From: Candidatus Colwelliibacteriota bacterium
Lineage (GTDB): Bacteria > Patescibacteriota > Minisyncoccia > UBA6257 > Colwellbacteraceae
Reading direction: 5' to 3'
NCBI GenBank assembly: GCA_016178255.1
Contig: JACOTQ010000054.1
Location: 1,184 to 10,239 of the forward strand
DNA: 9,056 nt
Positions 1 to 6,190 of the stretch are shown here, one piece after another; within the stretch, counting starts at the first letter, position 1, and every line of letters begins with the position of its first letter. Position numbers and translations under genes: made by a program. A model generated the notes under the pieces. The model worked only from the letters and a program-made list of their open reading frames with translations. It was not told the origin of the DNA and made no database searches.

Positions 1-1514
1 CGCCCTTGGGCCGCCACAAGTCCGAAATTATTGGAAACCCCGCTCTCGGTCGCGATAATTGAACCTCGAGTTTCTGGCCGAATATCGCCCTTATAACCCT
101 CATAACCCAAGAAAATACTATTCATAATCCCGGTCCCCTTGGTATTAGTTAAAAACTCTCCCCTTGAACCAATAAGCCCTCTCGTAGGAATTGCGAAATC
201 CATGTAAACGATGCTGTTGTCAGTACGCATATCTTTCATTGTGCCTGTCCGCTTCCCCATCATCTCTATTACCACTCCAGAATATTTCTCCGGTACTTCG
301 ACGGAAACAAGCTCCATCGGCTCCATTTTTTTACCATCTTCTTCTTTGAAAATAACTTGCGGCTTTGAAACTTCGAGCTCAAATCCCTCACGACGCATTT
401 TTTCGATAAGTATCGCAAGATGCAGTTCGCCACGTCCCGCTACAACCCAACGGTCCGCGAACTCCGTGGGAGTAACCGTTAAGGCCACGTCGGTCTCGAG
501 TTCGCGTTCCAAACGTTCTTTTATGTTCCGCGAAGTAGTATATTCGCCTTCCTTACCTTTGAAAGGCGATGTATTCACTCCGAAAGTCATCTTTATGGTA
601 GGTTCGTCAATTTGAATGATTGGGAGAGCCACCGGGTTTTTTAAATCCGCTATCGTCTCGCCGATGGAAATATCGGGAATACCGGCAACCGCCACAATAT
701 CACCGGAATGAGCTTCGAGAACGTCAACGCGGTTTAGGCCTTCAAAAAGAATTATCGAACTCAATTCAGCCCTCTTAACTTCTCCGGCTCTATTGATATG
801 ATTGACGGACATCCCCTTCTTTAAAACACCCGCGTAGAGACGCCCTACCGCTATCTTCCCTTTATAATTATCGTAAGCTAAATTCACGGTGAGCATTTGA
901 AGAGGGTCCGAATCCTTCACTGCCGGAGCCGGAATATATTTAACGATAGTTTCAAAAACCGGCTGAATGTTCCGCATGATGCTTAAATCAGTCTTGAAGC
1001 CAGCCTTACCTTGAACCGCGGAAGCGTAAATAACCGGAAATTCAACTTGTTCCTCATTAGCTCCCAAGTCAAAAAATAAATCGTAAGTCGCGTTCAAGAC
1101 CCACTCCGGTCTCGCGTCCGGCTTATCTATTTTATTAATAACCACGATCACCTTGTGTCCAGCTTGAATTGCTTTTCTTAAAACAAACTTTGTCTGCGGC
1201 ATCGGACCTTCCTTAGCATCGACAAGCAAAAGCACGCCATCAACCATACGCATAATCCGCTCGACTTCGCCTCCGAAATCAGCATGTCCGGGAGTGTCAA
1301 CTATATTGATTTTTATATCATTAAATCTAATCGAAGCGTTTTTAGAAAAAATCGTAATACCGCGCTCACGCTCAAGCTCGTTTGAATCCATTATAAGCTC
1401 CTTCGGCCCGTCGGTTTTAGCTTTGAAATTTTCCGACTGCGTCAAAAGCGCGTCGACCAAGGTCGTCTTACCATGGTCAACATGGGCGATTATCGCGATA
1501 TTTCTTAATTCCAT
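1..1514 (-). CDS. typA: TypA/BipA ribosome-associated translational GTPase (3' part cut by window edge)
   Basis: This is a GTPase of the EF-G/LepA superfamily that binds the 70S ribosome and acts in ribosome assembly and stress adaptation. About 504 codons are present; the family is roughly 600 residues, so the end of the C-terminal domain lies outside the window. Visible G-domain motifs are G1 AHVDHGKT at residues 10-17, G2 RGIT, G3 DTPGHADFGGEVER, G4 NKID, and a G5-type SA in YASAVQG. They are followed by the beta-barrel domain 2 and the TypA-type stretches TPTEFADRWVVAGRGELHL and EFLTNTKGTG. The start is the ATG at 1514-1512, which gives the usual MELRNIAIIAHVDHG N-terminus. No Shine-Dalgarno sequence precedes it; a GC hairpin and U-rich run occupy the leader. 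A consensus promoter lies just upstream, so it can be transcribed independently of msrAB. The assignment is near certain. Confidence 0.97.
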   Translation of the reverse strand, partial: MELRNIAIIAHVDHGKTTLVDALLTQSENFKAKTDGPKELIMDSNELERERGITIFSKNASIRFNDIKINIVDTPGHADFGGEVERIMRMVDGVLLLVDAKEGPMPQTKFVLRKAIQAGHKVIVVINKIDKPDARPEWVLNATYDLFFDLGANEEQVEFPVIYASAVQGKAGFKTDLSIMRNIQPVFETIVKYIPAPAVKDSDPLQMLTVNLAYDNYKGKIAVGRLYAGVLKKGMSVNHINRAGEVKRAELSSIILFEGLNRVDVLEAHSGDIVAVAGIPDISIGETIADLKNPVALPIIQIDEPTIKMTFGVNTSPFKGKEGEYTTSRNIKERLERELETDVALTVTPTEFADRWVVAGRGELHLAILIEKMRREGFELEVSKPQVIFKEEDGKKMEPMELVSVEVPEKYSGVVIEMMGKRTGTMKDMRTDNSIVYMDFAIPTRGLIGSRGEFLTNTKGTGIMNSIFLGYEGYKGDIRPETRGSIIATESGVSNNFGLVAAQG

Positions 1515-1524
1515 ATGAGTAAAT

Positions 1525-1546
1525 AAAAATGCCCAGCGGGGCTTTT
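1525..1546 (-). terminator. Terminator-like hairpin in the typA leader
   Basis: Read on the minus strand this is AAAA-GCCC-CGCT-GGGC-A-TTTTT-A-TTT: a 4-bp GC stem with a 4-nt loop, one A/A mismatch, then possible A-U pairs and a U-rich tail. It lies downstream of the typA promoter and before the typA ATG. It could end msrAB transcription, attenuate typA transcription, or both. On the plus strand the same element reads GCCC-AGCG-GGGC-TTTT. The core stem is short, so termination strength is uncertain. Confidence 0.5.
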
Positions 1547-1560
1547 ACTGATTGGTGCAA

Positions 1561-1589
1561 ATTATACCTTAACTTATAAAAAATGTCAA
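1561..1589 (-). promoter_or_regulatory. Consensus sigma-70 promoter for typA
   Basis: On the minus strand TTGACA (1589-1584) and TATAAT (1566-1561) are separated by exactly 17 bases, matching the consensus in all 12 positions. Transcription would begin near 1553-1555, giving a typA leader of about 40 nt. The UGA stop of msrB (1588-1586) lies inside the -35 box, so the promoter sits on the end of the upstream gene. No extended -10 TG is present. Confidence 0.88.
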
Positions 1590-1963
1590 CTTTCTTTCTT
1601 GTCCAACTCAAGACATACTGAATTGATGCAATACCTCTTGCCCCCCTTTTCCTCTGGTCCATCATGGAATAAGTGCCCAAGGTGCGCGCCGCAGTTCTTG
1701 CAGAGCACTTCGGTTCTTTTCATTCCATAAGTTGAATCATCTTTAAGCTCAATATGCTCCAAATTTGAAGGTTCGGTAAAGCTTGGCCAACCGGTGCCGG
1801 AATCAAACTTAGTCTCCGACGAGAAGAGCTCACTGCCGCAAACAGCGCACCGGTACATTCCCTTTTCGTGGTTATTCCAATATTTTCCCGTAAAAGGAGT
1901 TTCTGTGCCTTTTTTGCGCGCGATATTATAAAGTTCAGGAGACAGCTCTTCGTCTTTCTTCAT
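1586..1963 (-). CDS. msrB: Peptide-methionine (R)-S-oxide reductase MsrB
   Basis: MsrB reduces the R epimer of methionine sulfoxide in proteins, using thioredoxin-type electron donors. The protein is 125 residues, a full-length single MsrB domain with no signal peptide, so it is cytoplasmic. Visible motifs are the zinc-binding pairs C39-x-x-C42 and C88-x-x-C91, SGTGWPSF (55-62), HLGHLFHDGP (94-103), and the catalytic Cys112 in RYCINS. Thr57 replaces the resolving Cys found in some MsrBs (GCGW); a further Cys117 lies five residues after the catalytic one, in the segment that is often SASL. The ATG overlaps the msrA stop by 4 nt (ATGA), and GAGGA just upstream is the clearest Shine-Dalgarno in the window. 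This indicates translational coupling with msrA. The stop codon is UGA. Confidence 0.97.
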   Translation of the reverse strand: MKKDEELSPELYNIARKKGTETPFTGKYWNNHEKGMYRCAVCGSELFSSETKFDSGTGWPSFTEPSNLEHIELKDDSTYGMKRTEVLCKNCGAHLGHLFHDGPEEKGGKRYCINSVCLELDKKES

Positions 1964-2511
1964 ACTTCCTCATTTTGAGATGGTTTCAATAATTTATCAA
2001 ATTTTCCCCTAAGCTTATTAAGTTTGGGATTTATTATGACTTGACAATAAGGCTGCGATTGATTTTTAAGATAGTACTGTTTATGCGTTTCCTCCGCTTC
2101 GTAAAATGATTCGAGAGGCTTTAACTCCGTCACAATTTTGGGCCCTGATTCATTAAAGTTTTTGATAAATTCCTCCGCTTCGATTCTCTGTTCATCGCTC
2201 GTATAGAGAATAATTGAACGATATTCCGTGCCGATGTCATTTCCCTGACGATTCAGCGTCGTCGGGTCGTGAGTCGCGAAAAAAACGGTAAGTATGTCTC
2301 CGTAAGAAATCATTTCTGGGTCAAACTCAACCCTGGTAACTTCCGCGTGGCCGGTAATACCGCTACAAACTTCTTCGTATGTCGGATTTTTAGTTTTCCC
2401 GCCAGCGTAACCTGGCATAACTGAAATAACTCCATTAAGTTCGCTAAAGACTGCCTCCGTACACCAAAAACACCCTCCTCCAAAAACTGCAACTTGAGTT
2501 TTTTGTAGCAT
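1960..2511 (-). CDS. msrA: Peptide-methionine (S)-S-oxide reductase MsrA
   Basis: MsrA reduces the S epimer of methionine sulfoxide and complements MsrB, encoded immediately downstream. The protein is 183 residues, a normal single-domain length. The active-site signature GGGCFWCTEAVF is at 11-22, with catalytic Cys14 and a second Cys17. It is followed by GYAGG (34-38), TYEEVCSGITGHAEV (44-58), and FFATHDPTTLNRQGND-type substrate and fold motifs at 77-92. Cys156 in QPYCQVI near the C-terminus is a candidate resolving residue. The start at 2511 gives a short lead into the beta strand before GCFW. There is no clear Shine-Dalgarno sequence, and 33 nt separate it from ftsX. In many bacteria the two activities are fused; here they are separate genes with a 4-nt overlap. 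Confidence 0.97.
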   Translation of the reverse strand: MLQKTQVAVFGGGCFWCTEAVFSELNGVISVMPGYAGGKTKNPTYEEVCSGITGHAEVTRVEFDPEMISYGDILTVFFATHDPTTLNRQGNDIGTEYRSIILYTSDEQRIEAEEFIKNFNESGPKIVTELKPLESFYEAEETHKQYYLKNQSQPYCQVIINPKLNKLRGKFDKLLKPSQNEEV

Positions 2512-2524
2512 AAGCGATTGAAAT

Positions 2525-2540
2525 CTGGTTCTAAACCCAG
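2525..2540 (-). other. Small hairpin between ftsX and msrA
   Basis: On the minus strand CTGGGTT-TAG-AACCAG can form a 6-bp stem with one bulged G, right after the ftsX stop and 13 nt before the msrA ATG. There is no U-tract, so it does not look like an intrinsic terminator. It could be a processing site or mRNA-stability element separating ftsEX from msrAB, or chance. Confidence 0.25.
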
Positions 2541-2544
2541 TGAA

Positions 2545-3453
2545 TTACACTTTTAAATACCTCCTAATGGCGATAAGACCGGATATAACGCCTATACCCA
2601 CGCCAAAAAGCATCTGATAGAAGAAAAGGGTAAAAATATTGGAGATAAAGTAACCCATCAAATTAAGATTCGGAATAAAGATTTTTATGTACGGGGAAGC
2701 GAAATAAACTGCGGATATTGTAATTAACATGCTGAAAATCGCCCCTATAATACCATATAATATCCCCTCTACTATGTAAGGCCCCCTTATGAACATATTG
2801 GAAGCCCCGACAAGCCTCATTATCTCGATTTCCTCTTTGTTGGAGTAGATTGCGAGCAGTATAGTATTAAAAACCACCAATACCGCAACCAGCGCGAAAA
2901 CAATCGTCAACAATAAACCTGCCTCACGACTGATTTCTATAATCGCGGCTAGCCTGTCGATGACCACCTGGTTTTGAGCGTAACTTACCTTATCAACATA
3001 AGTTTCAAGGGCCGAGTTTTTAAGATACGATGCGATAATTGAATACTTACTAGGGTCATTGGCCTTGATATTCAAAGACGCGGACAACGGATTTTCGGCA
3101 AGCTGGTCAACCGCTTGATTGATAACATCATCACTGGCATGGCGTTCTTTGAATATTTGAAGCGCTTCATCTCGGGAAATATATTCCACGCCCTTTACTT
3201 CTTCCAGCTTCTCCAAGGACCGCTTTATTCTTAGAATTTCGTCTTCCGGGGCGGTTGTTTTAAAATAAACACTTATATCAATCTTATCCTGTATGGAAGT
3301 CAAAGCCGTTTTTGTAGCAACGTTACTTATGATTAATCCCTGGAAAACAAAAAGGGACATCAATATTATTATGAGCGTCGCGGCCGAAACCAACTTTTGC
3401 CTCCAAATATTCTGAAGGCCATGCCTTATTATCCTGTAGATAGTGGTTGCCAT
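2545..3453 (-). CDS. ftsX: Cell-division ABC transporter permease FtsX
   Basis: FtsX is the membrane subunit of FtsEX, which couples ATP hydrolysis at the divisome to activation of peptidoglycan hydrolases outside the cell. The 302 residues show the expected topology: a short cytoplasmic N-terminus, TM1 at about 21-44, a large extracytoplasmic domain (about 45-175), then TM2 (178-203), TM3 (226-252) and TM4 (270-296). The cytoplasmic loop after TM2 carries EEIEIMRLVGAS (207-218), the characteristic coupling segment contacting FtsE. The ATG directly abuts the ftsE stop (TAAATG), with no spacer and no Shine-Dalgarno sequence in range, so translation probably depends on coupling to ftsE. No hydrolase partner gene is in the window. 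Confidence 0.96.
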   Translation of the reverse strand: MATTIYRIIRHGLQNIWRQKLVSAATLIIILMSLFVFQGLIISNVATKTALTSIQDKIDISVYFKTTAPEDEILRIKRSLEKLEEVKGVEYISRDEALQIFKERHASDDVINQAVDQLAENPLSASLNIKANDPSKYSIIASYLKNSALETYVDKVSYAQNQVVIDRLAAIIEISREAGLLLTIVFALVAVLVVFNTILLAIYSNKEEIEIMRLVGASNMFIRGPYIVEGILYGIIGAIFSMLITISAVYFASPYIKIFIPNLNLMGYFISNIFTLFFYQMLFGVGIGVISGLIAIRRYLKV

Positions 3454-4134
3454 TTATGATAAAGAATATTTACCTTTTTCTTCGTCTCTCATAAGACGCC
3501 CGTTCTCGAGAAGTATGACTCGTCTGCCAAGCTGGTTCACAATGTCTTTATTGTGAGTAGCTAAAATGACAGTCGTCCCCAACTCGTTTATCTTGGTAAG
3601 AAGATTGATGATTGCCAGAGTATTGAACGGGTCAAGATTGCCAGTCGGTTCGTCGGCAATGATAACGTCGGGACGATTCACCATCGCTCGCGCGATAGCT
3701 ACCCTCTGTTTCTCACCTCCAGAAAGCTCATGGACGAAGTTCTTCCCTTTACTTCCCAAGTCAACTAAATCAAGCACGCTCTTTACTAAATCATCAATGT
3801 CTTTCTCTGGCCTACCCGCGACCTCCAGCGCGAAAGCCACGTTTTCATAAACATTCTTGCTGTGCAAGAGACGGAAATCCTGGAAAACCGTACCGATATG
3901 CCGTCTCAATTCCGGCAGGTCGCGATATTTCAGTTTACTCACATCGTAGCGCCCAAAAGTCACACGACCGCTTGTTGGCCTATCTTCCGCAATGAGGAGT
4001 TTCACAACCGTTGATTTTCCAGCCCCAGAACGTCCCACAATGGAGACAAACTCCTGGGGGATTATTTTAAAATTTACATCTATAAGGGCTTGATAACCGT
4101 TATACCTCTTTGAAACGTTCTGGAAATTAATCAT
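3454..4134 (-). CDS. ftsE: Cell-division ABC transporter ATP-binding protein FtsE
   Basis: FtsE is the cytoplasmic ATPase that pairs with FtsX. It has 226 residues, the usual FtsE length. Motifs in order are Walker A GRSGAGKST (34-42); the Q-loop in FQDFRLL (84-90), a segment typical of FtsE; the signature LSGGEKQRVAIARA (137-150); Walker B VIIADEPTGNLD (157-168); and the switch histidine in ATHNK (His194). All catalytic elements are intact. It starts 5 nt after the prfB stop and abuts ftsX, matching the conserved prfB-ftsE-ftsX order seen in many bacteria. There is no strong Shine-Dalgarno sequence before the ATG; co-transcription with prfB is likely. Confidence 0.97.
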   Translation of the reverse strand: MINFQNVSKRYNGYQALIDVNFKIIPQEFVSIVGRSGAGKSTVVKLLIAEDRPTSGRVTFGRYDVSKLKYRDLPELRRHIGTVFQDFRLLHSKNVYENVAFALEVAGRPEKDIDDLVKSVLDLVDLGSKGKNFVHELSGGEKQRVAIARAMVNRPDVIIADEPTGNLDPFNTLAIINLLTKINELGTTVILATHNKDIVNQLGRRVILLENGRLMRDEEKGKYSLS

Positions 4135-4139
4135 TCTGC

Positions 4140-5106
4140 TTATAATTTTACTTCAGCTTCGACGAACTTATCAAGGTTTCCCCCGAGAACCCCGGCGGCG
4201 TCACTTGTTTCAACCTCCGTTCTGTGGTCTTTGACGAGTTTATAAGGATGTAAAACGTATGACCTTATCTGATTTCCCCATTCTGGTTTTATTTTAGTGC
4301 GTAAATCACCAAGTTCGTTAGCTTGTTTTTCTTCCATCAATTTTATGAGCTTTGTCTTCAAAAGCGACATTGCCGTTGCCCTGTTTTGAGCCTGGGAACG
4401 CTGTGATTCTGAAGCGGCCGCGATACCCGTTGGAATATGAACCACGCGCACCGCCGTCTCGACTTTATTGACATTCTGTCCGCCGGGACCGCTCGACCGA
4501 GAAAATTCGATTTTTACATCATCATCCGGAATCTTTATATTCTCAATCTCCATCTGCGGAAGTTCTGGCATTACTCCTACTAAAGCAAAAGAAGTATGCC
4601 GCAATTGCTTTGAGTCATACGGAGAAATCCTCACCAGTCTATGAACTCCGCTTTCTCTTTTCAAAAAACCGTAGGCGTAATCTCCTTTAACACCGATTGT
4701 CTGCGAATCGATTATTCTCACCTTCCAGCCCCGGGAACCACAATAATCCACATACATTTTTAAAAGCATTTGGGCCCAGTCCTCGGCGTCTCTGCCTCCA
4801 ACCCCCGGATAGGTTTCAATAATCGCGGGCAGCGAATCATACTTACCCGACAAAACAAGCCGAGTCTCCAACATGCGAAGCTTTTCGATGGAATCGGCAT
4901 CCTCGAATTGAGAAATAATGTTTTTGATTACGCCAGCTTCCTTACTCTTCTCTTCCGCGAGCTCCACATTTTCCTTCCAAAGGCTCGAGTCGGAAATCTC
5001 AAAAATTAATTCTTTAAGTTTTTTCTTCTTTCCCTCTAAGTCAAAGCCGCTCGCCTAAGCGACGAGTTAACTCTTCCAGGTTTTCTATTTCTTGTTCTTC
5101 TTTCAT
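4140..5106 (-). CDS. prfB: Peptide chain release factor 2 (RF2), expressed by programmed +1 frameshift
   Basis: RF2 releases nascent peptides at UGA and UAA codons. The gene is in two frames. From the ATG at 5106, 21 codons (MKEEQEIENLEELTRRLGERL) lead to an in-frame UGA at 5043-5041. A +1 shift at CTT-TGA-C continues as DLEGKKKKLKEL and runs to the TAA at 4140, giving 321 residues. The longest single-frame ORF (GTG at 4967, 275 residues) lacks the true N-terminus. The catalytic GGQ is at 208-210 within RSSGPGGQNVNKVETAVR. The codon-recognition tripeptide reads SPY (161-163) where RF2 normally has SPF. RF2 is about 365 residues in E. coli; the shortfall is mostly in domain 1. The start codon shares its A with the last base of tRNA-Thr, and no other in-frame start is available upstream of the frameshift. 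Confidence 0.95.
5040..5046 (-). promoter_or_regulatory. RF2 autoregulatory +1 frameshift site (CTTTGAC)
   Basis: CTT (5046-5044) is followed by an in-frame TGA (5043-5041) and C (5040), the same CUU-UGA-C slippery site used in E. coli and most bacterial prfB genes. When RF2 is scarce, termination at UGA is slow, the ribosome slips +1 and makes full-length RF2. The E. coli stimulatory AGGGGG element just upstream is only weakly represented here (GGCGAGCGG). The reading on both sides of the site aligns with RF2, so this is a programmed shift and not a sequencing error. Confidence 0.93.
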
Positions 5107-5181
5107 GGAGCCAGCGAGAGGAATCGAACCTCCGACCTTTGCTTTACGAAAGCACTGCTCTGCCGACTGAGCTACGCTGGC
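5106..5181 (-). tRNA. tRNA-Thr (anticodon CGU), CCA encoded
   Basis: The 76-nt cloverleaf reads on the minus strand: acceptor GCCAGCG paired perfectly with CGCTGGC; D stem GCTC/GAGC; anticodon stem GTGCT/AGCAA (outermost pair G-A mismatched) with loop TTCGTAA, giving anticodon CGU for the ACG codon; T stem GGAGG/CCTCT with loop TTCGATT; discriminator U and encoded CCA. The final A at 5106 is also the first base of the prfB ATG. The 5' end lies 12-14 nt after an AT-rich inverted repeat that contains -10-like TATACT. Confidence 0.95.
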
Positions 5182-5194
5182 ATACTTCCTTTCT

Positions 5195-5236
5195 GAAAGT
5201 ATACTATATCACCGATCGGACATATAGTATACTTTC
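5195..5236. repeat. Perfect 15-bp inverted repeat between galU and tRNA-Thr
   Basis: GAAAGTATACTATAT (5195-5209) and its exact reverse complement (5222-5236) flank a 12-nt centre that itself contains the palindrome CCGATCGG (5212-5219). Each arm also holds the 8-bp palindrome AGTATACT. On the minus strand it follows the galU TAG by 10 nt and ends 13 nt before tRNA-Thr. There is no U-tract on either side, so it is not a textbook terminator; it may be an operator, a stability or processing hairpin, or a weak terminator. Minus-strand TATACT (5203-5198) is well placed as a -10 box for the tRNA, but no good -35 is visible. Confidence 0.85.
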
Positions 5237-5246
5237 CCAAAAATCA

Positions 5247-6116
5247 CTATTTACTTATTACTTCCTTTAGATACTTGCGGAATTCTTTCTTGATTGCCTC
5301 ATGCTTTAGGGCAAAGTCGATTGTAGCTTTTAAGAAACCCAATTTGTTACCACAGTCATACCTTTTGCCCTCGAAACGTAAGCCATAAATCGGGCGTCGC
5401 TTAAGTAAATTTTTTAAGGCGGTAGATAAGCCGACTTCCCCACTCCGAGATTTATGTTTTAGCTTCCTTAACTCCTCAAAAACATTAGGAGTAATAATAT
5501 ATTTCCCAACAATAATCAAGTTAGAAGGAGCTTCTTTCGGGTCAGGCTTTTCAACAATGTCCTTTATTTCATAAACGTTCTTAGAAATTTCCACAGCTTT
5601 AACTACGCCATAATGACGGACCTCCGAACGCGGCACAGCATCTAAGGCCAAAACGACATCGCCGTATCTCTCGAAAACGTCTTCCATTTGTAAAAGACAG
5701 GGCACCTTGCTATCAACGATATCATCTCCAAAAAGCACCCCTACCGACTCATGCTTACCAACTAAATGTTCAGCACATAAAATGGCATCACCCTCCCCCC
5801 GCGGAGAATTCTGCCTAACGTAAGAAAACCGAGCCAACTTGGAAATGGCCCTCACCTCCTTAAAAACATCTTTCCTATTCTTCAAAAGTAGAGCCGACTC
5901 AAGCTCCGGAGAAAAGTCAAAGTGATCCTCGATTGCTCTTTTGCCGCGACCGGTAACAAATATAACATCGGTCATTCCGGAATCAGCCGCTTCTTCGACA
6001 AGATATTGAATTACAGGCTTGTCAATAATCGGCAACATTTCTTTAGGTTGAGCCTTGGTTGCCGGCAAAAATCTTGTGCCCAAACCGGCGGCGGGGATAA
6101 TAACTTTGCTAATCAT
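5247..6116 (-). CDS. galU: UTP-glucose-1-phosphate uridylyltransferase family (GalU-like)
   Basis: This predicted cytoplasmic enzyme makes UDP-glucose (UTP + glucose-1-phosphate), the glucosyl donor for surface polysaccharides. Its 289 residues match GalU/GtaB length. The nucleotide-binding N-terminus PAAGLGTRFLPATKAQPKEM is at 8-27. It is followed by the metal-site region FGDDIVDS (129-136), DIVEKPDP (187-193) and the C-terminal GKRYDCGNKLGFLKA (250-264), all GalU hallmarks. Two normally conserved stretches diverge: GLGHA reads GEGDA (107-111) and EIQLTDA reads EVGLSTA (227-233), so the exact nucleotide or sugar should be treated with some caution. The ATG begins 2 nt after the tRNA-Gly discriminator base; there is no room for a Shine-Dalgarno sequence outside the tRNA. 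The stop is TAG. Overall homology to GalU is clear; specificity is inferred. Confidence 0.92.
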   Translation of the reverse strand: MISKVIIPAAGLGTRFLPATKAQPKEMLPIIDKPVIQYLVEEAADSGMTDVIFVTGRGKRAIEDHFDFSPELESALLLKNRKDVFKEVRAISKLARFSYVRQNSPRGEGDAILCAEHLVGKHESVGVLFGDDIVDSKVPCLLQMEDVFERYGDVVLALDAVPRSEVRHYGVVKAVEISKNVYEIKDIVEKPDPKEAPSNLIIVGKYIITPNVFEELRKLKHKSRSGEVGLSTALKNLLKRRPIYGLRFEGKRYDCGNKLGFLKATIDFALKHEAIKKEFRKYLKEVISK

Positions 6117-6118
6117 AG

Positions 6119-6189
6119 AGCGGGATAAGGGAATCGAACCCTCGTCTCAACCTTGGGAAGGTCGCGTACTGCCACTGTACTAATCCCGC
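6119..6189 (-). tRNA. tRNA-Gly (anticodon CCC), CCA not encoded
   Basis: The 71-nt cloverleaf on the minus strand has acceptor GCGGGAT/ATCCCGC, D stem GTAC/GTAC, anticodon stem CGACC/GGTTG with loop TTCCCAA (anticodon CCC, codon GGG), a 4-nt variable loop, T stem GAGGG/CCCTT with loop TTCGATT, and discriminator U73 as usual for bacterial tRNA-Gly. Positions 74-76 read CTA, so CCA must be added enzymatically. Only one base separates its 5' end from the kelch-gene stop, and the galU ATG begins at the position that would be A76. It is therefore embedded in a protein-coding operon. Confidence 0.95.
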
Positions 6190-6190
6190 C

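Noticed and set aside
1477..1680. 67-codon minus-strand open frame over the msrB/typA junction
   Set aside because: It overlaps msrB in another frame, spans the consensus typA promoter and shows no recognisable protein features.
2310..2492. 60-codon minus-strand frame inside msrA
   Set aside because: It is an out-of-frame shadow of the MsrA active-site region.
4140..4967. prfB as an N-terminally truncated gene or pseudogene starting at GTG 4967
   Set aside because: A canonical CTTTGAC frameshift site joins a 21-codon leader in the other frame, and the joined product aligns along RF2, so the gene is intact.
5041..5043. UGA read as glycine (code 25) to explain the in-frame stop in prfB
   Set aside because: The downstream reading requires a +1 shift, not readthrough; RF2 itself is present and UGA ends msrA, msrB and the pilin.
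5195..5236. Intrinsic terminator for galU
   Set aside because: The stem is AT-rich and no U-tract follows on either strand; kept only as an inverted repeat of unknown role.
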